Assembly (NCBI RefSeq): GCF_030463535.1 | Contig: NC_132894.1 | Location: 31,883,625 to 31,947,624 of the forward strand | From: Salminus brasiliensis | Taxonomy: Eukaryota > Chordata > Actinopteri > Characiformes > Bryconidae | Reading direction: 5' to 3' | Length of the DNA stretch: 64,000 nt | Shown: positions 37,101 to 45,339 of the stretch, in pieces | Layout: every line of letters starts with the position of its first letter | How positions within the stretch are numbered: the first letter of the stretch is position 1 | Program-made: the position numbers and the translations under genes | Notes under the pieces: model-generated | Databases searched by the model: none | Told to the model about the DNA's origin: nothing | Seen by the model: the letters and a program-made list of their open reading frames with translations, nothing else

Positions 37101-40071
37101 TGCCGAAGAGAGCGGAAAAATGGGGTCATGTTTTCAGACCAAACACTCCACGAGGTGTGAAAGAATAAAGTGCGGTGCTGAATCCAGGTCTTTCAGATGA
37201 AAGGAAGCAAACCTGTTCCACATGGCGTGGAAGAAGGTAGATACACCCTGTACGGACTGTATGAATGATGTGCTGCCTGTCATAGCCTTCCTAACAAGTG
37301 AAAAACATCAACACCAGTATCCTGTGATATTGCTTTTTTCAGTTTTCTTGATATTTCTGGTAACTAACGAGCATCAAATCCATGACATAATGCCCATAAA
37401 ACGATGACGTTCATGTTGCCAATGGGTATGACTGTGCTAAGATTGGACCTTTACTACAGTAACCCTGAAATTGAAGACTTTGAAGTACTTTAACTCAGTT
37501 TCATTTCCGAGAGCAGGGGAATGCTTCCTCCGACATGAAGCCAATCAACCACTTCATTCATGGTCAACACGCTTGGAGGAGAACACAGCCAGCCAGGTTT
37601 CTGGTACATCAGCTAACAGCTGCCTGCATTGGCTAACATGGTGTAGTAGAGGTGTGAGTGTGAAGCAAGGTCGTAGTCACTATATATATCAACCCCCCCC
37701 CTCCCCCTCAAATATACTGATGTAATTAATAATAAATAAATCCAATTATATCTCACTAGCTTTGTGCATTGTAAGGATCTGTCAGTGTTCCCATCTGTTG
37801 CTATCATCTCTAACTTGCACGATAAAGTACTGTTAAGGTCAGTACATCATTTAGTGCTGGAACGGTTACTGTGGTAATCCTGAATTTTACTAAGCCATGT
37901 CAGTAATCGCATGAAAGCTAACATATTTGGGGGAAACGGGCAGATCTGCGAGTGCTAAATCAATTAACTATTGCTACTAATGCTAACTATGATAGCCAAA
38001 TTACCCAGAAGGCTAACTAGTCACACACTTACACAGCATCCAACAACAGTCATGGGCATATTTAAAGGAATCCCACGTAAAGGTGAAGTAAAGTGATCAT
38101 TGTAGTGATGTGTTTGTAAAGTTTAGGCCAATTTTTAATCATTTAATTATTAAGTTATTAATTTCTTAACGACTCTCTGCTTGAGACGCACTTAACATCA
38201 TTCAGGGTGAGGTTTGGTGTGAAATGGTTTAATGTAGAAAAACCTGCTGACTAAGATTTTTGCAGTGGTGCAAAAACACCAGCGAATCAGAAGCTTGCTG
38301 GTTCGAGCCCCAGCAATACCACAGCCATTTACATTTATGGTATTTAGCAGACGCTCTTATCCAGAGCGACTTACATGGTTACTGGTATTACAGAGGAGGG
38401 TTAGGAGTCTGGCCCAATGTAGTGTTAGGAGTCTGGCCCAAGGACTCTTATTGGTGTAGCGCAGCATAGTCACCCAGACCGGGAATCGAACCCTGGTCTC
38501 CCACATGGTGTTGTTGTAACGCAATGGTAGGCGGAGGTGTTATCTGTTGCGCCACACCAACCACATAGCCATCCGTCACTGGGAGTCCCAACAGCGCAAC
38601 AGTCCTGACTAATGAGCAGGTCTCAGGAAAAAAAAGTTGCTGCCAACTCTCCTGCATTAGCTGGGAGACTCCTGCAAGGCTCTTGCAAGGAGGGCTGTGG
38701 CATCGCTGGGGCTCGAACCAGCGAGCTTCTGATTCGCTGGTGTTTTCGGACATTAAATAAAAAGTTGCAACTTGTGGTGCCATTCAGCCAAACCTCACCC
38801 TGAAGGACGTTAAATGCGTCTCAAGCAGAGAGTCATTAAGAAATGAATAAGTTAATAATTAAATGATTAAAAATTGGCCTAAACTTTACACACACATCAC
38901 TACAATGATCGACACTTTACTTCGCCTTCACGTGGGATTCCTTTAAACAGGCTCACCCACAAAAACTAGTATTTATTTAAATAAATATTATATATTAAAT
39001 AATAAAAATCTATCCACACCCATTAATCTCACTACTGCATCTAGAGTTACACCCCCCCCCCCCACCCCCAATTGTTCAATTCATGGCTACAGTCTTGGTG
39101 TGAAGAACCTTTTAAAGGTCTAAAGAGTCAATGTCAATGTTCAAAGGTTCTTCACCAGTAGACAGGTTCTTCACACTCACACATCTCTACTACAAACATG
39201 GTTCTCTAGGGAACCAAAAGTGGTTCTTCTATGGCATGGCTATGGACTGAAGACCTCTTCTCACTTTTCATTGACTTTAAGCGGCTGAAAGATTCTCTGA
39301 CGTGTGGACGCTCATTGTTCCTGGAGAAGGACACGCTGACACCAGATAAGAACTTGCGTGTGGAGCTCTTTGCGGTTAAGTAGACAATGCTGACGTAGCC
39401 ATGCTGACAGATGTTTTTCAATGGCACTATCTTCAGTCGTTCTGATGAGCTTTAAATACTAATTATAGAAGTATGGATATCTGTGGTTTTAACATAATGA
39501 ACAAACATTCTCCAAATAATGTGGCGATAAATTGAAATAGTCATATCAAAATTTTATGACCACCCCTGGTCTGGAATCAGTTTGGCCCATTTGTGCAGCT
39601 CAACTCTCCATATCGGAGCACTGTAGTCCAGTAATCTGGTTCTCTGCATACTTTGCTATTGGCCTCCTTTGACTTGACCCTGTTCCTCCAAGGTCAGGAC
39701 CCCACAGGACTGACCACCACAGAGCAGTGGTGATGATGTATATATATGTTATATAAATATATAATATATTTATATATATATAGCACATCCAGACTCTTCA
39801 TTAAGTAGCTCTGCAGCTTTATATAAACAGCATGCTCCAAGTGTACCATCTCTACCTTTGTAATAATCAGAGGCTCTTGGTACTCCAGCCCTCCTCTCAG
39901 AGTAAAACCCCAGGGTGCTCCTCCAGCCAGAACCACGTCCACCAGCTCCCACGTCTCGCCATCCGTCCCACTCTGCTGCTCCAGGGTCCTCCACGGCTCC
40001 TCGGGTTCTCCAAATGTCCTGTGCTCTCTCGACAGAGCTCCAAAGCGTGGAGCCGCATCTACAACTTCCAT
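8981..40071 (-). CDS. shroom2: Shroom family member 2 (complete, ten coding exons)
   Basis: Shroom2 binds F-actin and Rho kinase at cell junctions and drives apical contractility. Joined minus-strand exons: 40071-39856, 30126-29978, 18068-17940, 17413-15073, 14876-14797, 13726-13211, 12073-11546, 10644-10476, 10332-10060, 9253-8981. Every junction is gt/ag and all phases match, giving 4674 nt and 1557 codons (human about 1616). Domains: N-terminal PDZ (about 41-123, GAPWGF loop at 51-56); a proline run then [10 protein letters not shown] (299-316); ASD1 actin-binding region (about 669-751); ASD2 Rho-kinase-binding coiled coil (about 1255-1550), where [12 protein letters not shown] and [12 protein letters not shown]-like segments match human SHROOM2 closely. 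It is Shroom2 and not Shroom3/4 by these matches and by the adjacent claudin-34-like gene. The start at 40069-40071 has A at -3 and G at +4; an out-of-frame ATG lies 28 nt upstream. Introns 1 and 2 (9.7 and 11.9 kb) are full of repeats. Confidence 0.95.
9454..9940. repeat. Dispersed repeat in shroom2 intron 9
   Basis: Non-coding text containing 'ggtgttcaatggagctgagc' and 'gggccttgcccaaactgttt', which I recognise as a common fish interspersed repeat. It fills more than half of the 806-nt intron. Its open frames are accidental. Confidence 0.5.
10060..10332 (-). CDS. shroom2: shroom2 coding exon 9 (ASD2)
   Basis: A phase-0 exon of 91 codons between ttgcag and gtatgg. It encodes [20 protein letters not shown] and the [20 protein letters not shown] segment, strongly conserved ASD2 coiled coil. 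Confidence 0.96.
10476..10644 (-). CDS. shroom2: shroom2 coding exon 8 (ASD2)
   Basis: 169 nt, entering in phase 2 and leaving in phase 0 at AAG/gtacgc. It contains the conserved [17 protein letters not shown] segment followed by an acidic stretch. Confidence 0.95.
11073..11315 (-). mobile_element. SINE-like repeat, family 3 (shroom2 intron 7)
   Basis: Shares the words 'gaggccaattgtgctcc' and 'gactctggctgctgatg' with inverse or direct copies at 36495-36745, 45475-45810 and 47850-48180. The tRNA-like head is degenerate here. Confidence 0.45.
11546..12073 (-). CDS. shroom2: shroom2 coding exon 7 (start of ASD2)
   Basis: 528 nt, starting after cacag with the third base of a split codon and ending at AG/gtgagc. 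The first two thirds are low-complexity Ser/Glu linker. The last third has [18 protein letters not shown] and [11 protein letters not shown], the conserved entry to ASD2. Confidence 0.94.
12206..12315. repeat. Hairpin-type repeat fragment, GGTTCTTT family
   Basis: Contains 'tagggttcagcaaaaaagc' and 'gtcaaagaacccctaggatt'; related to 2476-2712. Confidence 0.4.
12590..12730. repeat. Dispersed repeat, cacagagttttattttaggg copy
   Basis: A second copy of the 6370-6500 family, with the same 'gaaactgatgttaat' word 3' of the core. It lies in shroom2 intron 6. Confidence 0.45.
13211..13726 (-). CDS. shroom2: shroom2 coding exon 6 (linker)
   Basis: 516 nt, from ttag to GG/gtaact. It encodes a proline- and serine-rich linker with little conservation except the [11 protein letters not shown] segment near its end, which corresponds to FAPQKLTDKPP in human SHROOM2. 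Phases fit both neighbours. Confidence 0.9.
14797..14876 (-). CDS. shroom2: shroom2 coding exon 5 (short linker exon)
   Basis: 80 nt between ttacag and AG/gttaga, encoding 26 full codons and a split Arg. It is supported only by good splice sites and exact phase fit between exons 4 and 6; the protein is not strongly conserved. Confidence 0.8.
15073..17413 (-). CDS. shroom2: shroom2 coding exon 4 (large central exon, ASD1)
   Basis: A 2341-nt exon typical of Shroom genes, entered after ctccag and left at GGA/gtaagt. It encodes residues about 165-945: a Ser-rich region, the [18 protein letters not shown] block, a poorly conserved middle, and ASD1 with [20 protein letters not shown] and [20 protein letters not shown]. 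The [12 protein letters not shown] motif follows. Long open frames on the opposite strand are shadows. Confidence 0.97.
17467..17891. mobile_element. TIR element (MITE-like), GGACAAAAG family, in shroom2 intron 3
   Basis: The left end, tatggacaaaagtattggg, is inverted at the right end (cccaatacttttgtccata). The element makes up about 425 of the 526 nt of intron 3. It is non-coding, with an interior like that of 1836-2139. Confidence 0.8.
17940..18068 (-). CDS. shroom2: shroom2 coding exon 3
   Basis: 129 nt starting after ttttag and ending GG/gtgagg. It encodes [19 protein letters not shown], matching the human RRSELGWRPHSWHATKFSD region just after the PDZ domain. Entry and exit phases fit exons 2 and 4. 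Confidence 0.93.
18647..18675 (+). other. G-rich tract, potential G-quadruplex
   Basis: Five or more G runs of at least four bases separated by single T bases on the plus strand, which is the C-rich side of the shroom2 transcript. Structure formation is inference. Confidence 0.5.
20692..20776. repeat. Compound (TA)n(TG)n(AG)n microsatellite
   Basis: Three consecutive dinucleotide runs in shroom2 intron 2. Confidence 0.9.
22286..22684. mobile_element. TIR element, GGACAAAAG family, second interior type
   Basis: Starts with aggacaaaagtattggg. It continues with 'attaggcagcatggtg' and 'gagagtcctattctattggcc', and ends near 'gtccacaaaatttagacat'. The interior matches 25243-25772 and, inverted, 51797-52135. 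A lone end of the same kind follows at 22708-22730. Confidence 0.65.
23440..23600. repeat. Degenerate SINE-like repeat, family 3 related
   Basis: Shares 'cccagacagcctgaggccagtt' style words with the copy at 11073-11315. The head is not resolved. Confidence 0.3.
25243..25772. mobile_element. TIR element, GGACAAAAG family, second interior type
   Basis: The left end is tatagacaaaagtattggg and the right end is catttggacatatagtgta. It shares 'attaggcagcatggtg' and 'gagagtcctattctattggcc' with 22286-22684. About 530 bp, no coding capacity. Confidence 0.75.
25790..26105 (+). repeat. Dispersed repeat, cattaacaccacctgcct family
   Basis: Contains 'cacaacattaacaccacctg' and 'tcaagacatggactctacaa', a common fish interspersed repeat. 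Other copies are at 41760-41885, 53355-53480 and, inverted and longer, 61846-62162. Confidence 0.5.
26570..26665. repeat. Short dispersed repeat, 'tctattggtcc' family
   Basis: Has 'actttcaatggaagtcaatg', a gap of about 25 nt, and 'ggagcatttctattggtcc'. The same two words with the same spacing occur at 62215-62312 and, inverted, at 50018-50112 and 51055-51168. Confidence 0.5.
27947..28086. repeat. Exact 50-bp inverted repeat around a TA microsatellite
   Basis: Arms 27947-27996 and 28037-28086 are exact reverse complements over 50 bases, checked base by base, separated by 40 bases of mainly TA repeat. The right arm continues into a SINE head ('ggggaaatcgaacccatt', a B box on the minus strand), so the arms look like the 3' part of a SINE copied in inverse orientation. 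Confidence 0.95.
28037..28150 (-). mobile_element. tRNA-derived SINE, family 2, short copy
   Basis: On the minus strand it has a B-box-like gggttcgatttcc and then 'ggataagactcctaactctg', resembling the longer copies at 38326-38558 and 44297-44488. Its 3' part is duplicated in inverse orientation at 27947-27996. Confidence 0.5.
29456..29700. repeat. Dispersed repeat, 'gttagcctagcatct' family
   Basis: Shares 'gagattggtgccagtctagg' type text and 'gttagcctagcatct', then 'tagctgatcgactgcatctgg', with 63655-63940. Non-coding. Confidence 0.5.
29978..30126 (-). CDS. shroom2: shroom2 coding exon 2 (second half of PDZ)
   Basis: 149 nt encoding [20 protein letters not shown] and on to the end of the PDZ domain ([20 protein letters not shown]). 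The donor is CG/gtaggc. The acceptor gaacag is preceded within 40 nt by a (TG)n run on the transcribed sense strand. Confidence 0.96.
30840..30918 (-). repeat. Dispersed repeat, cccacagggttctattttag copy
   Basis: Inverse copy of the family at 6370-6500; its minus strand reads tcccacagggttctatttta. Confidence 0.45.
33203..34350 (+). pseudogene. Decayed Tc1/mariner transposase gene, interrupted
   Basis: Nucleotide text follows the familiar fish Tc1-type transposase in order: the 'gccagactggtt' region, 'cttgaggcggatgagctaca', 'aggctgcagtgggcacaggc', 'caacagcatgaatccatggg', then after an insertion 'tgctgaccatgtacatcc' and 'gtcaacgtggcc..ctcaaagg..tgtttccagc'. The reading frame is broken by many stops and indels, and a 206-bp element is inserted at 33800-34005. 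No intact catalytic domain can be read. It is a fossil inside shroom2 intron 1. Confidence 0.75.
33800..34005. mobile_element. hAT-like MITE nested in the Tc1 fossil, with target duplication
   Basis: The ends taggctggg and cccagctcta are inverted repeats. The flanking ttcaatgcc is present on both sides (33791-33799 and 34005-34013), an 8-9 bp target duplication that fits hAT superfamily elements. The uninterrupted Tc1 text has this word once, confirming insertion after the transposase gene. Confidence 0.75.
34853..34971. mobile_element. Short TIR element, GGACAAAAG family
   Basis: Left end atgtccaaatgtttgtggaca and right end caatacttttgtccatatag; about 119 bp, apparently an internally deleted copy of the second interior type. 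Confidence 0.65.
35862..36085. repeat. Partial relative of the palindromic TTAA element
   Basis: Shares 'ggtgtgaaatggttaatg', 'tgtccgaaaacacc' and 'gccacagccatccgtcactg' with the element at 38066-38942, without the SINE. It shows the unoccupied state at the SINE insertion point. Confidence 0.5.
36495..36745 (-). mobile_element. tRNA-derived SINE, family 3
   Basis: On the minus strand it has a tRNA-like head ('ctgattggctcagcggtcta', B-box-like 'ggttgcaagttccaat'), followed by 'gccatcagtggccggagtca' and 'gagcacaattgg'. Related copies are at 45475-45810 and 47850-48180. Confidence 0.55.
38066..38942. mobile_element. 877-bp palindromic transposon, TTAA-flanked, carrying a nested SINE
   Basis: The arms at 38066-38326 and 38692-38942 are long inverted repeats of about 250 bp with only scattered mismatches. 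They start aggaatcccacgt and end acgtgggattcct. TTAA is present immediately outside both ends (38062-38065 and 38943-38946). The centre holds a SINE (38326-38558) and about 130 bp of unique text. There is no coding capacity, so it would depend on another element's transposase. TTAA targets fit piggyBac-like elements, but the ends do not show the usual CCC start, so the class is open. Confidence 0.75.
38326..38558 (-). mobile_element. tRNA-derived SINE, family 2, nested
   Basis: On the minus strand it has the head tggtgtggcgcaacagataa, B-box-like agggttcgattcc, and the tail 'gtcgctctggataagagcg' then 'tctgctaaataccat'. It splits the word 'ccacagcc/atccgtcactg' that is continuous at about 36044-36063, and a variant of 'ccacagcc' is repeated at its far side, consistent with target duplication. 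Confidence 0.7.
39096..39236. repeat. Hairpin-type repeat, GGTTCTTC family
   Basis: Contains 'gtgaagaaccttttaaaggt' and 'aaaagtggttcttctatggc'; related to 2476-2712. Confidence 0.5.
39856..40071 (-). CDS. shroom2: shroom2 coding exon 1 (start and first half of PDZ)
   Basis: 72 codons from ATG at 40069-40071 to AAG/gtagag. After about 40 unconserved residues it encodes [20 protein letters not shown] and then EPLIITK, the N-terminal half of the Shroom PDZ domain with the GAPWGF ligand loop. Confidence 0.94.
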
Positions 40072-40984
40072 CGTGGACCTGAAAGATCTCACCAAGCATA
40101 TGCTGAGCAGCTTTCAGACTAACAGTGGTCCCACCAGCCAGGAGCTGAAGACTGCTGCCATGGGCAGATGCTTAAAGGTGTTGGAAAAAAAAAAAACAGT
40201 GGTCCCATAAACAGATGCATGGAAGGAATGGTCCCAGTGAAAGAGTTCTCAAATAGGAGATGCTGAGAAGTGTCCCCACTGAGAGTCTCACAGCAGGTTA
40301 CTGTTATTGTAGCTAGGTTCTTGTTGGATTTATGGGGGTTTAGAAGTACAGTGCTTAAGCCTTAAGCGTTTTCCTCTTCCATTAACACCCCCATCTCCAA
40401 GAGCTTTGCCTCACCACAGCAAAGAATTCAAAATGGACCCAATCAAAAGCCTTCCCAGCAGAAATATGGCGTTATGCGAATCCAGACGGGGAAATATTCC
40501 AGACAAACCCGAAATCCTTACCGTAATCCCACAGCTTGTTCATTCTGTAAGTGAACCGAGCCAGACCGAACCTTTACGCACAGAACAGCCTGCTCCCCAA
40601 AACGATTCTGTGGGACACTCCGCTGCATTCCGACCCTTTACAACCTTAACACTGGACAGTTGTTGAAAGGTGAAGTTTTCGTGGCGGACACTTGTCGTCA
40701 AGTTGCCCGTCCATCCACGGAGGAGCTGAACTGATCCTCCAGCAGAGGCGCACTGAGCTCCTGACCTGTTGCGCGCTCACAGACGCCACCTGGCGGTTAA
40801 ACCCACAACCCAACGGGAGTCAAATGTCACAGATTTTTTAATGTAGGTAAACACGTCCAGGTAAGTGGCTAAGTATGTAGTACGGAGTCTCTACGGTGCC
40901 ATAGTGGTGTTTTAAATAAGGCGTGGCTACAACATAATACACTAAGACCACACATTAATAGACCTTCTCAGTTCAGGTCTCACT

Positions 40985-41235
40985 TCAGATCAGCCCAGGC
41001 AGATGTTCCTGTGCTTCTCTAAAATCATAGTTATAAAAAGTCCATTTTATTGGGGATTGCTGGGCAGAACTACAGCACGCGACACGCAAATTGACTTTTG
41101 GCACTACATTTCCCACAATGCCTCAGCGTCTCATCAGCGGCGTGTAGCTAGCGCTTTCAGTCCGAGTCAGTTTTATCGGCGTTTCTTTGCGGATAAATAG
41201 ACTTTTGTAAATATTTAAAAGAAATTCAGCTCATT
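40985..41235. repeat. Dispersed repeat carrying a ZNF143-like motif, copy 2
   Basis: Relative of 4125-4335. The motif actacatttcccacaatgc is at 41103-41121. The copy lies about 0.9-1.15 kb upstream of the shroom2 start codon. Confidence 0.5.
41103..41121 (+). promoter_or_regulatory. ZNF143/STAF-like motif
   Basis: actacatttcccacaatgc differs from the known ZNF143 site by few bases. Its position upstream of shroom2 is compatible with a promoter role, but it sits in a dispersed repeat. Confidence 0.4.
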
Positions 41236-41759
41236 ATAACTATATAACTCACCACAAATACATTTTAACCCCCTAAAGCAAAGGCATTTATTAAACTAGC
41301 GAAGGCATCAGCTACGGTAGCCTGTGCTTTATTTATGCTAGCTGGTAAAAGAGGCCTTGATGTGTGTGACAGTAATATTACTAATATAATGCAATAGAAT
41401 AGTTATATTATTATTAGTTACATTATTATGGATGTATTCTTAGAAATAATAATAATATGAATAATATAAAACTAGTAATAAGGCATACAAAGGGGTACAG
41501 CTGTGCCCCTCCTAATTCTGTGTGCCCCAGGACAACTAATCTACAAACGCCCCTACTTCAGATATTCTGTTGTTGATATATCAATATATCTATCTACATA
41601 CAAATAATGGTAGCAGTCAATTACATACCTTGTGAAATTAATAATAAAAAGGAAACTTTAGTAAACGTCTGTGTGTTGAATCTACTGAGAGATCCTGTCC
41701 ACAGCCATGGCAAGTTAAATGGGTCCAAATAAGGAGTCTGGTCTAGGTGAGGTTTCAGG

Positions 41760-41885
41760 ATAGTATAGTAGGATGTATTATCCATAACATTAATACCACT
41801 GACAGCTGGTGAAGTGCCACCAAAACAGCTCACTGCTTGTCCGTCCTTGGAGCACTTTTGGTAGGTACTGACCACTACATACTAG
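41760..41885. repeat. Dispersed repeat, cattaataccactgacagctg copy
   Basis: Fragment of the family at 25790-26105, with 'gtgccaccaaaacagctc'. Confidence 0.4.
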
Positions 41886-42069
41886 GGAAACTCAGCAAGA
41901 CCGGCCTAATTGTTTAGGGATGTTCTGACCTTGACTTTTAGCCCTCACAATATGGCCCTGGTAATGCCTCAAGTACCTTAGATGTACACCCTATCCTTCA
42001 GCAGGTGTCACTGTAACCAGAAAATCAATGTTATTCACTTCGCCTGTTTTATATATAGCTATATACATA

Positions 42070-42370
42070 AAGGTAAAGGTGCACGTAATTGTCACTGTAC
42101 AGTGTGCACTGTACAGCGAAATGTGTCCTCCGCATTTAACTCATCTGGTAGTGAACACACACTCACACACTCACACACACATGTGTTAGGGGCAGTGAGT
42201 ACACACACACACACAGAGCGGTGGGCAGCCAACTCCAGCGCCCGGGGAGCAGAGAGGGTAAAGGGCCTTGCTCAAGGGCCCAACAGTGGCAGCTTGCCGA
42301 GACTGGGAATTGAACCCACAACCCTGTTATCGATATCCCGGCGCTCTAACTGCAGAGCCACCACTGCCCA
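42070..42370 (-). mobile_element. tRNA-derived SINE, family 1
   Basis: Inverse copy. The minus strand has tggctctgcagttagagcg and ggttgtgggttcaattccc as A- and B-box-like parts, then the body ending in 'cacctttacct'. The (TA)n tract flanks its 5' head. Confidence 0.75.
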
Positions 42371-42689
42371 TATATATATATATATATATATTGATTTATC
42401 GATATATCGATTTCCTTCATGAAGCATATTTGTTTACTATGATATGATGAATTCATCCATAAAAAGTGGATGCTTTCCTAGTTAATCTTTTTAATAGCCA
42501 CAGGATAATAGGATAAACTACTGTGTCTGATTTACACACGTTTAACATGGCAATTAGGATCCATTATGAAATGTTTGTTACAAATTGCTAATAAATGTAT
42601 TTTTATATGATTTTTAAAAAAGCTACAAAATATTATTAACCATATTTTACAATAAATAAAGTCCTTTCTGAGGACCAACAGCATCCAAA

Positions 42690-43580
42690 CAGCCCTACTA
42701 ACACGTGACGGCTCCGTTTCCTGTTTCTCATACTGGCGTTTTAGTTGAGGCAGCCGATGGACGATACCATCGCGGAGTAAAGGGGGGGTGCCAAACTAGT
42801 GTGACATTTTAAAACAGGCGCATATATACCGAGACCACTGATTTAATCGTCGTCTTTCAACATTAGTATTAACTTTATAAACTACCTGCTGTTTTCTTTT
42901 ACAACAACCGTGCGCAGTCTTACTTTTCCAGAAGTAAATAGTGTGTGCTGACCCCTCCTTCGCTGCTGTTGCCATGTTCCCGTTTTCTCTATGGGTGTGG
43001 TGAATAGCAGCTCGGTGGAAAGGGAGCGGAGGGTGTGTGGCCCTTTAAATAGGTTAAAAATACTCAGTTTAGGACTTTAAACAGTCGGTTATTTAAGTGG
43101 TCGCCATGTGTAGGATTTAAACTAAGTTTGACTGTGGCCAGAAGAGCGTGTTTCAGGTACGGGTTTTAACGTTAAAGAGCAAATTACTCGCGGACTGTTT
43201 CTGCTACTGTTCGGCTGGAGTCGTGCTTGTGCTCGGCTCTGTAAAAGCAACAGGCTGAAGTGTGTGACTTATTACCAGATGCTCTATTTTATGGACACTA
43301 AATGTTTATAATGTGTAACTAGCTATATAATAAAGGAATAGCTGGCCGATTCATCCGCGCACTGCTTTTTCGGTGAACTGTCGCTGGCTAGCTAGAGAGG
43401 CAGGCTGGCTTGTGTTGGTGGACAGCTGATGTGTTTGTAGCTACGCGGCGTAAAGGGCACTGGATCCGGCTGGACTCGTCGCTTTCACCGCGGTTTTCAC
43501 GGGTTTTCCAGTGGAGACAGCCTGTGTTTTCATGAGGAGGCTTGTGGGACGAGTTCTCGGGGGGTTTTTGAGATGTCAAA
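42690..43580 (+). promoter_or_regulatory. gnb4: Probable gnb4 promoter and first non-coding exon region
   Basis: The sequence is more CpG-rich and less repetitive than its surroundings and lies 3-4 kb upstream of the gnb4 start codon. A good donor, CAG/gtacgg, occurs at 43156/43157. This is inference: vertebrate G-beta genes have non-coding 5' exons, but no transcript evidence is available here. Confidence 0.35.
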
Positions 43581-43865
43581 ATCCGTGAAGGAAGTTCAGG
43601 TTGGGTCATTGGCAAGTGGTGCCACGGCGAGAGTGACAGAAAGGCACATGTTCACAGTGAGGCTGATGGTAAAGTTGATAAATGGGGGTTTGTTAAAGGA
43701 ACAGTTCACGAAAACTTTTATACACATTTATATATTTGATTACCCCAAACGTAGTTTATTGGGCAGGACTTAGTACTGCAGTAGAAAGTACATTGGGTCC
43801 ATGAAACAGGTCTTATGTACATCTGATAAGGTTATAGTAAGATATGTGCACTAGATGATGATGAT

Positions 43866-43898
<33 letters not shown>

Positions 43899-44296
43899 CC
43901 AGGCTGTCCTGTAACCATATGGACTGAATATATCCTCCTCTGTTTGGATCTTTAAGCTGCTTTCTGGTTGTACCTGTCCATCCTGTTGCTGGCTGCCCTC
44001 ATCCTCCTATTTTACCTTCATCTAAATAACTGTTTCTTCTCATAGTCCAGAAGAAAAGCTTCAGTTTGGCTGTATTTCTCTCCAAGGTTCTCTAAAACAT
44101 CTCAATTATTCTTAAAATTTTTCCGATCCCACTTCTTTCACTTGTTTAGCTTTGCCATCCCTAAAGAACTGCACTGACCCTAGCCTGGACAGCTCTGATC
44201 TTTTCTGTAGTCCTGCTGCTTTTACAGACACTCATTTTTCATTTGCTTTATTTTTTAAGCAATTTAATTTAAAGCCATTTTTAAGTGCTAGTGGTT

Positions 44297-44488
44297 GGAT
44301 GTGGTGCAACAGATGACACCACTACCTGCCAGTGAGCTACCACACCATCGATTCCCGGTCTGCGCTACACCAGTAAGAGTCCTTGGGCAAGACTCCTAAC
44401 GCTAGGTTGGCCCATCTTTGTAATACGAGTAACCTTGTAAGTCGCTCTGGATAAGAGCATCAGCTAAATGCCATAAATGTAAATGTAC
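44297..44488 (+). mobile_element. tRNA-derived SINE, family 2
   Basis: Head tggtgcaacagatgaca, degenerate B box 'atcgattcccggtctg', body 'agtccttgggcaagactcct' and tail 'gtcgctctggataagagc'. Confidence 0.65.
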
Positions 44489-45319
44489 GTTTTTAAAAAC
44501 ATATATGGCGTGTAGATTTACAATACAAGTAGACCCAAAGGCTTTCCCTTTCCCCTCCACCCCACCTTTATATCTCAAGTGCTTAATGAGATTAATAGGA
44601 TCAGATAAACGTAAACATGGGCTAGATTAAGAAACGTACAGCGGAGTAGGGGTTCTCACTTAGTAGACCCTAGGTGTAGACAGGTCTGCGTGAATAATAC
44701 GAGGAAGTGATTGTAACCATTGTACTGGGATTTGTGTCTGGTTATATGTACAATCATCTAATACAAGAATAATATCTGTGCTCCAACACAGCAGGAAAAT
44801 ATGTCTGTCAGTCGGGAAGGGCCGCTCAGGCCTCTTGGCAAGTAACCCCTCCATAGAGAAGGCACTTTTACTTTCACTTTTGTTGGTCTGAATTCGTCAC
44901 CTCTACCCCTGAACGAACCACTTCTGCCAAGGGAGTTTCTTTATTAAGTGGGTTCTGAAATCAGTTTCCTTTAAAGGGGTGCGGTGATTTAAAGAGACAC
45001 TCTGGCTGAAATGAAAAAATGAAAAATCACTGCCTCTGTTGTTTACATGCATGCTGATCATTCATAGCAATGCTGCAGTAGTTTCCAGATCGTTCATTTC
45101 CAGCTTAAAGACTTGGTTAATTTCCCCTTTTTGATGATGTATTTTGAAGGTGGGAGGATCTTCTTCTAAAAAAGGGAGCAGGATGACTGCAGAGTGTTTC
45201 GAAATGGGTTTTATTTCACTAGCTGCGCAATGCAGAAGGAAGCTAGACAGCTAGGATTACTTCTAGGATGCTGAATGTCCTGTCTTTGTTTATTGGCCTG
45301 TACAACGTTGGCTATACTA

Positions 45320-45339
45320 GCATGCTGGGAAGCGTAGCC
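45320..45339 (-). promoter_or_regulatory. ZNF143/STAF-like motif
   Basis: The minus strand reads ggctacgcttcccagcatgc, a good match to the CTACAATTCCCAGNATGC core. It lies about 1.2 kb upstream of the first gnb4 coding exon. Confidence 0.35.

Larger units (their letters stand above)
30127..39855. other. shroom2 intron 1, repeat-rich, no other gene seen
   Basis: A 9.7-kb intron holding a decayed Tc1 transposase, several TIR elements, SINEs and a TTAA-flanked palindromic element, all listed separately. Also present are a (TC)n run (31150-31178), a 'gggctgaccgatatggg' element end (31893-31990), AT-rich stretches and C-runs (37684-37708, 39051-39070). No protein-coding exon is recognised. Confidence 0.6.

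Noticed and set aside
43573-43773. 66-codon plus-strand frame starting MSKSVKEVQ in the gnb4 upstream region
   Set aside because: No family resemblance, no splice continuity with gnb4, and composition like the surrounding non-coding DNA.
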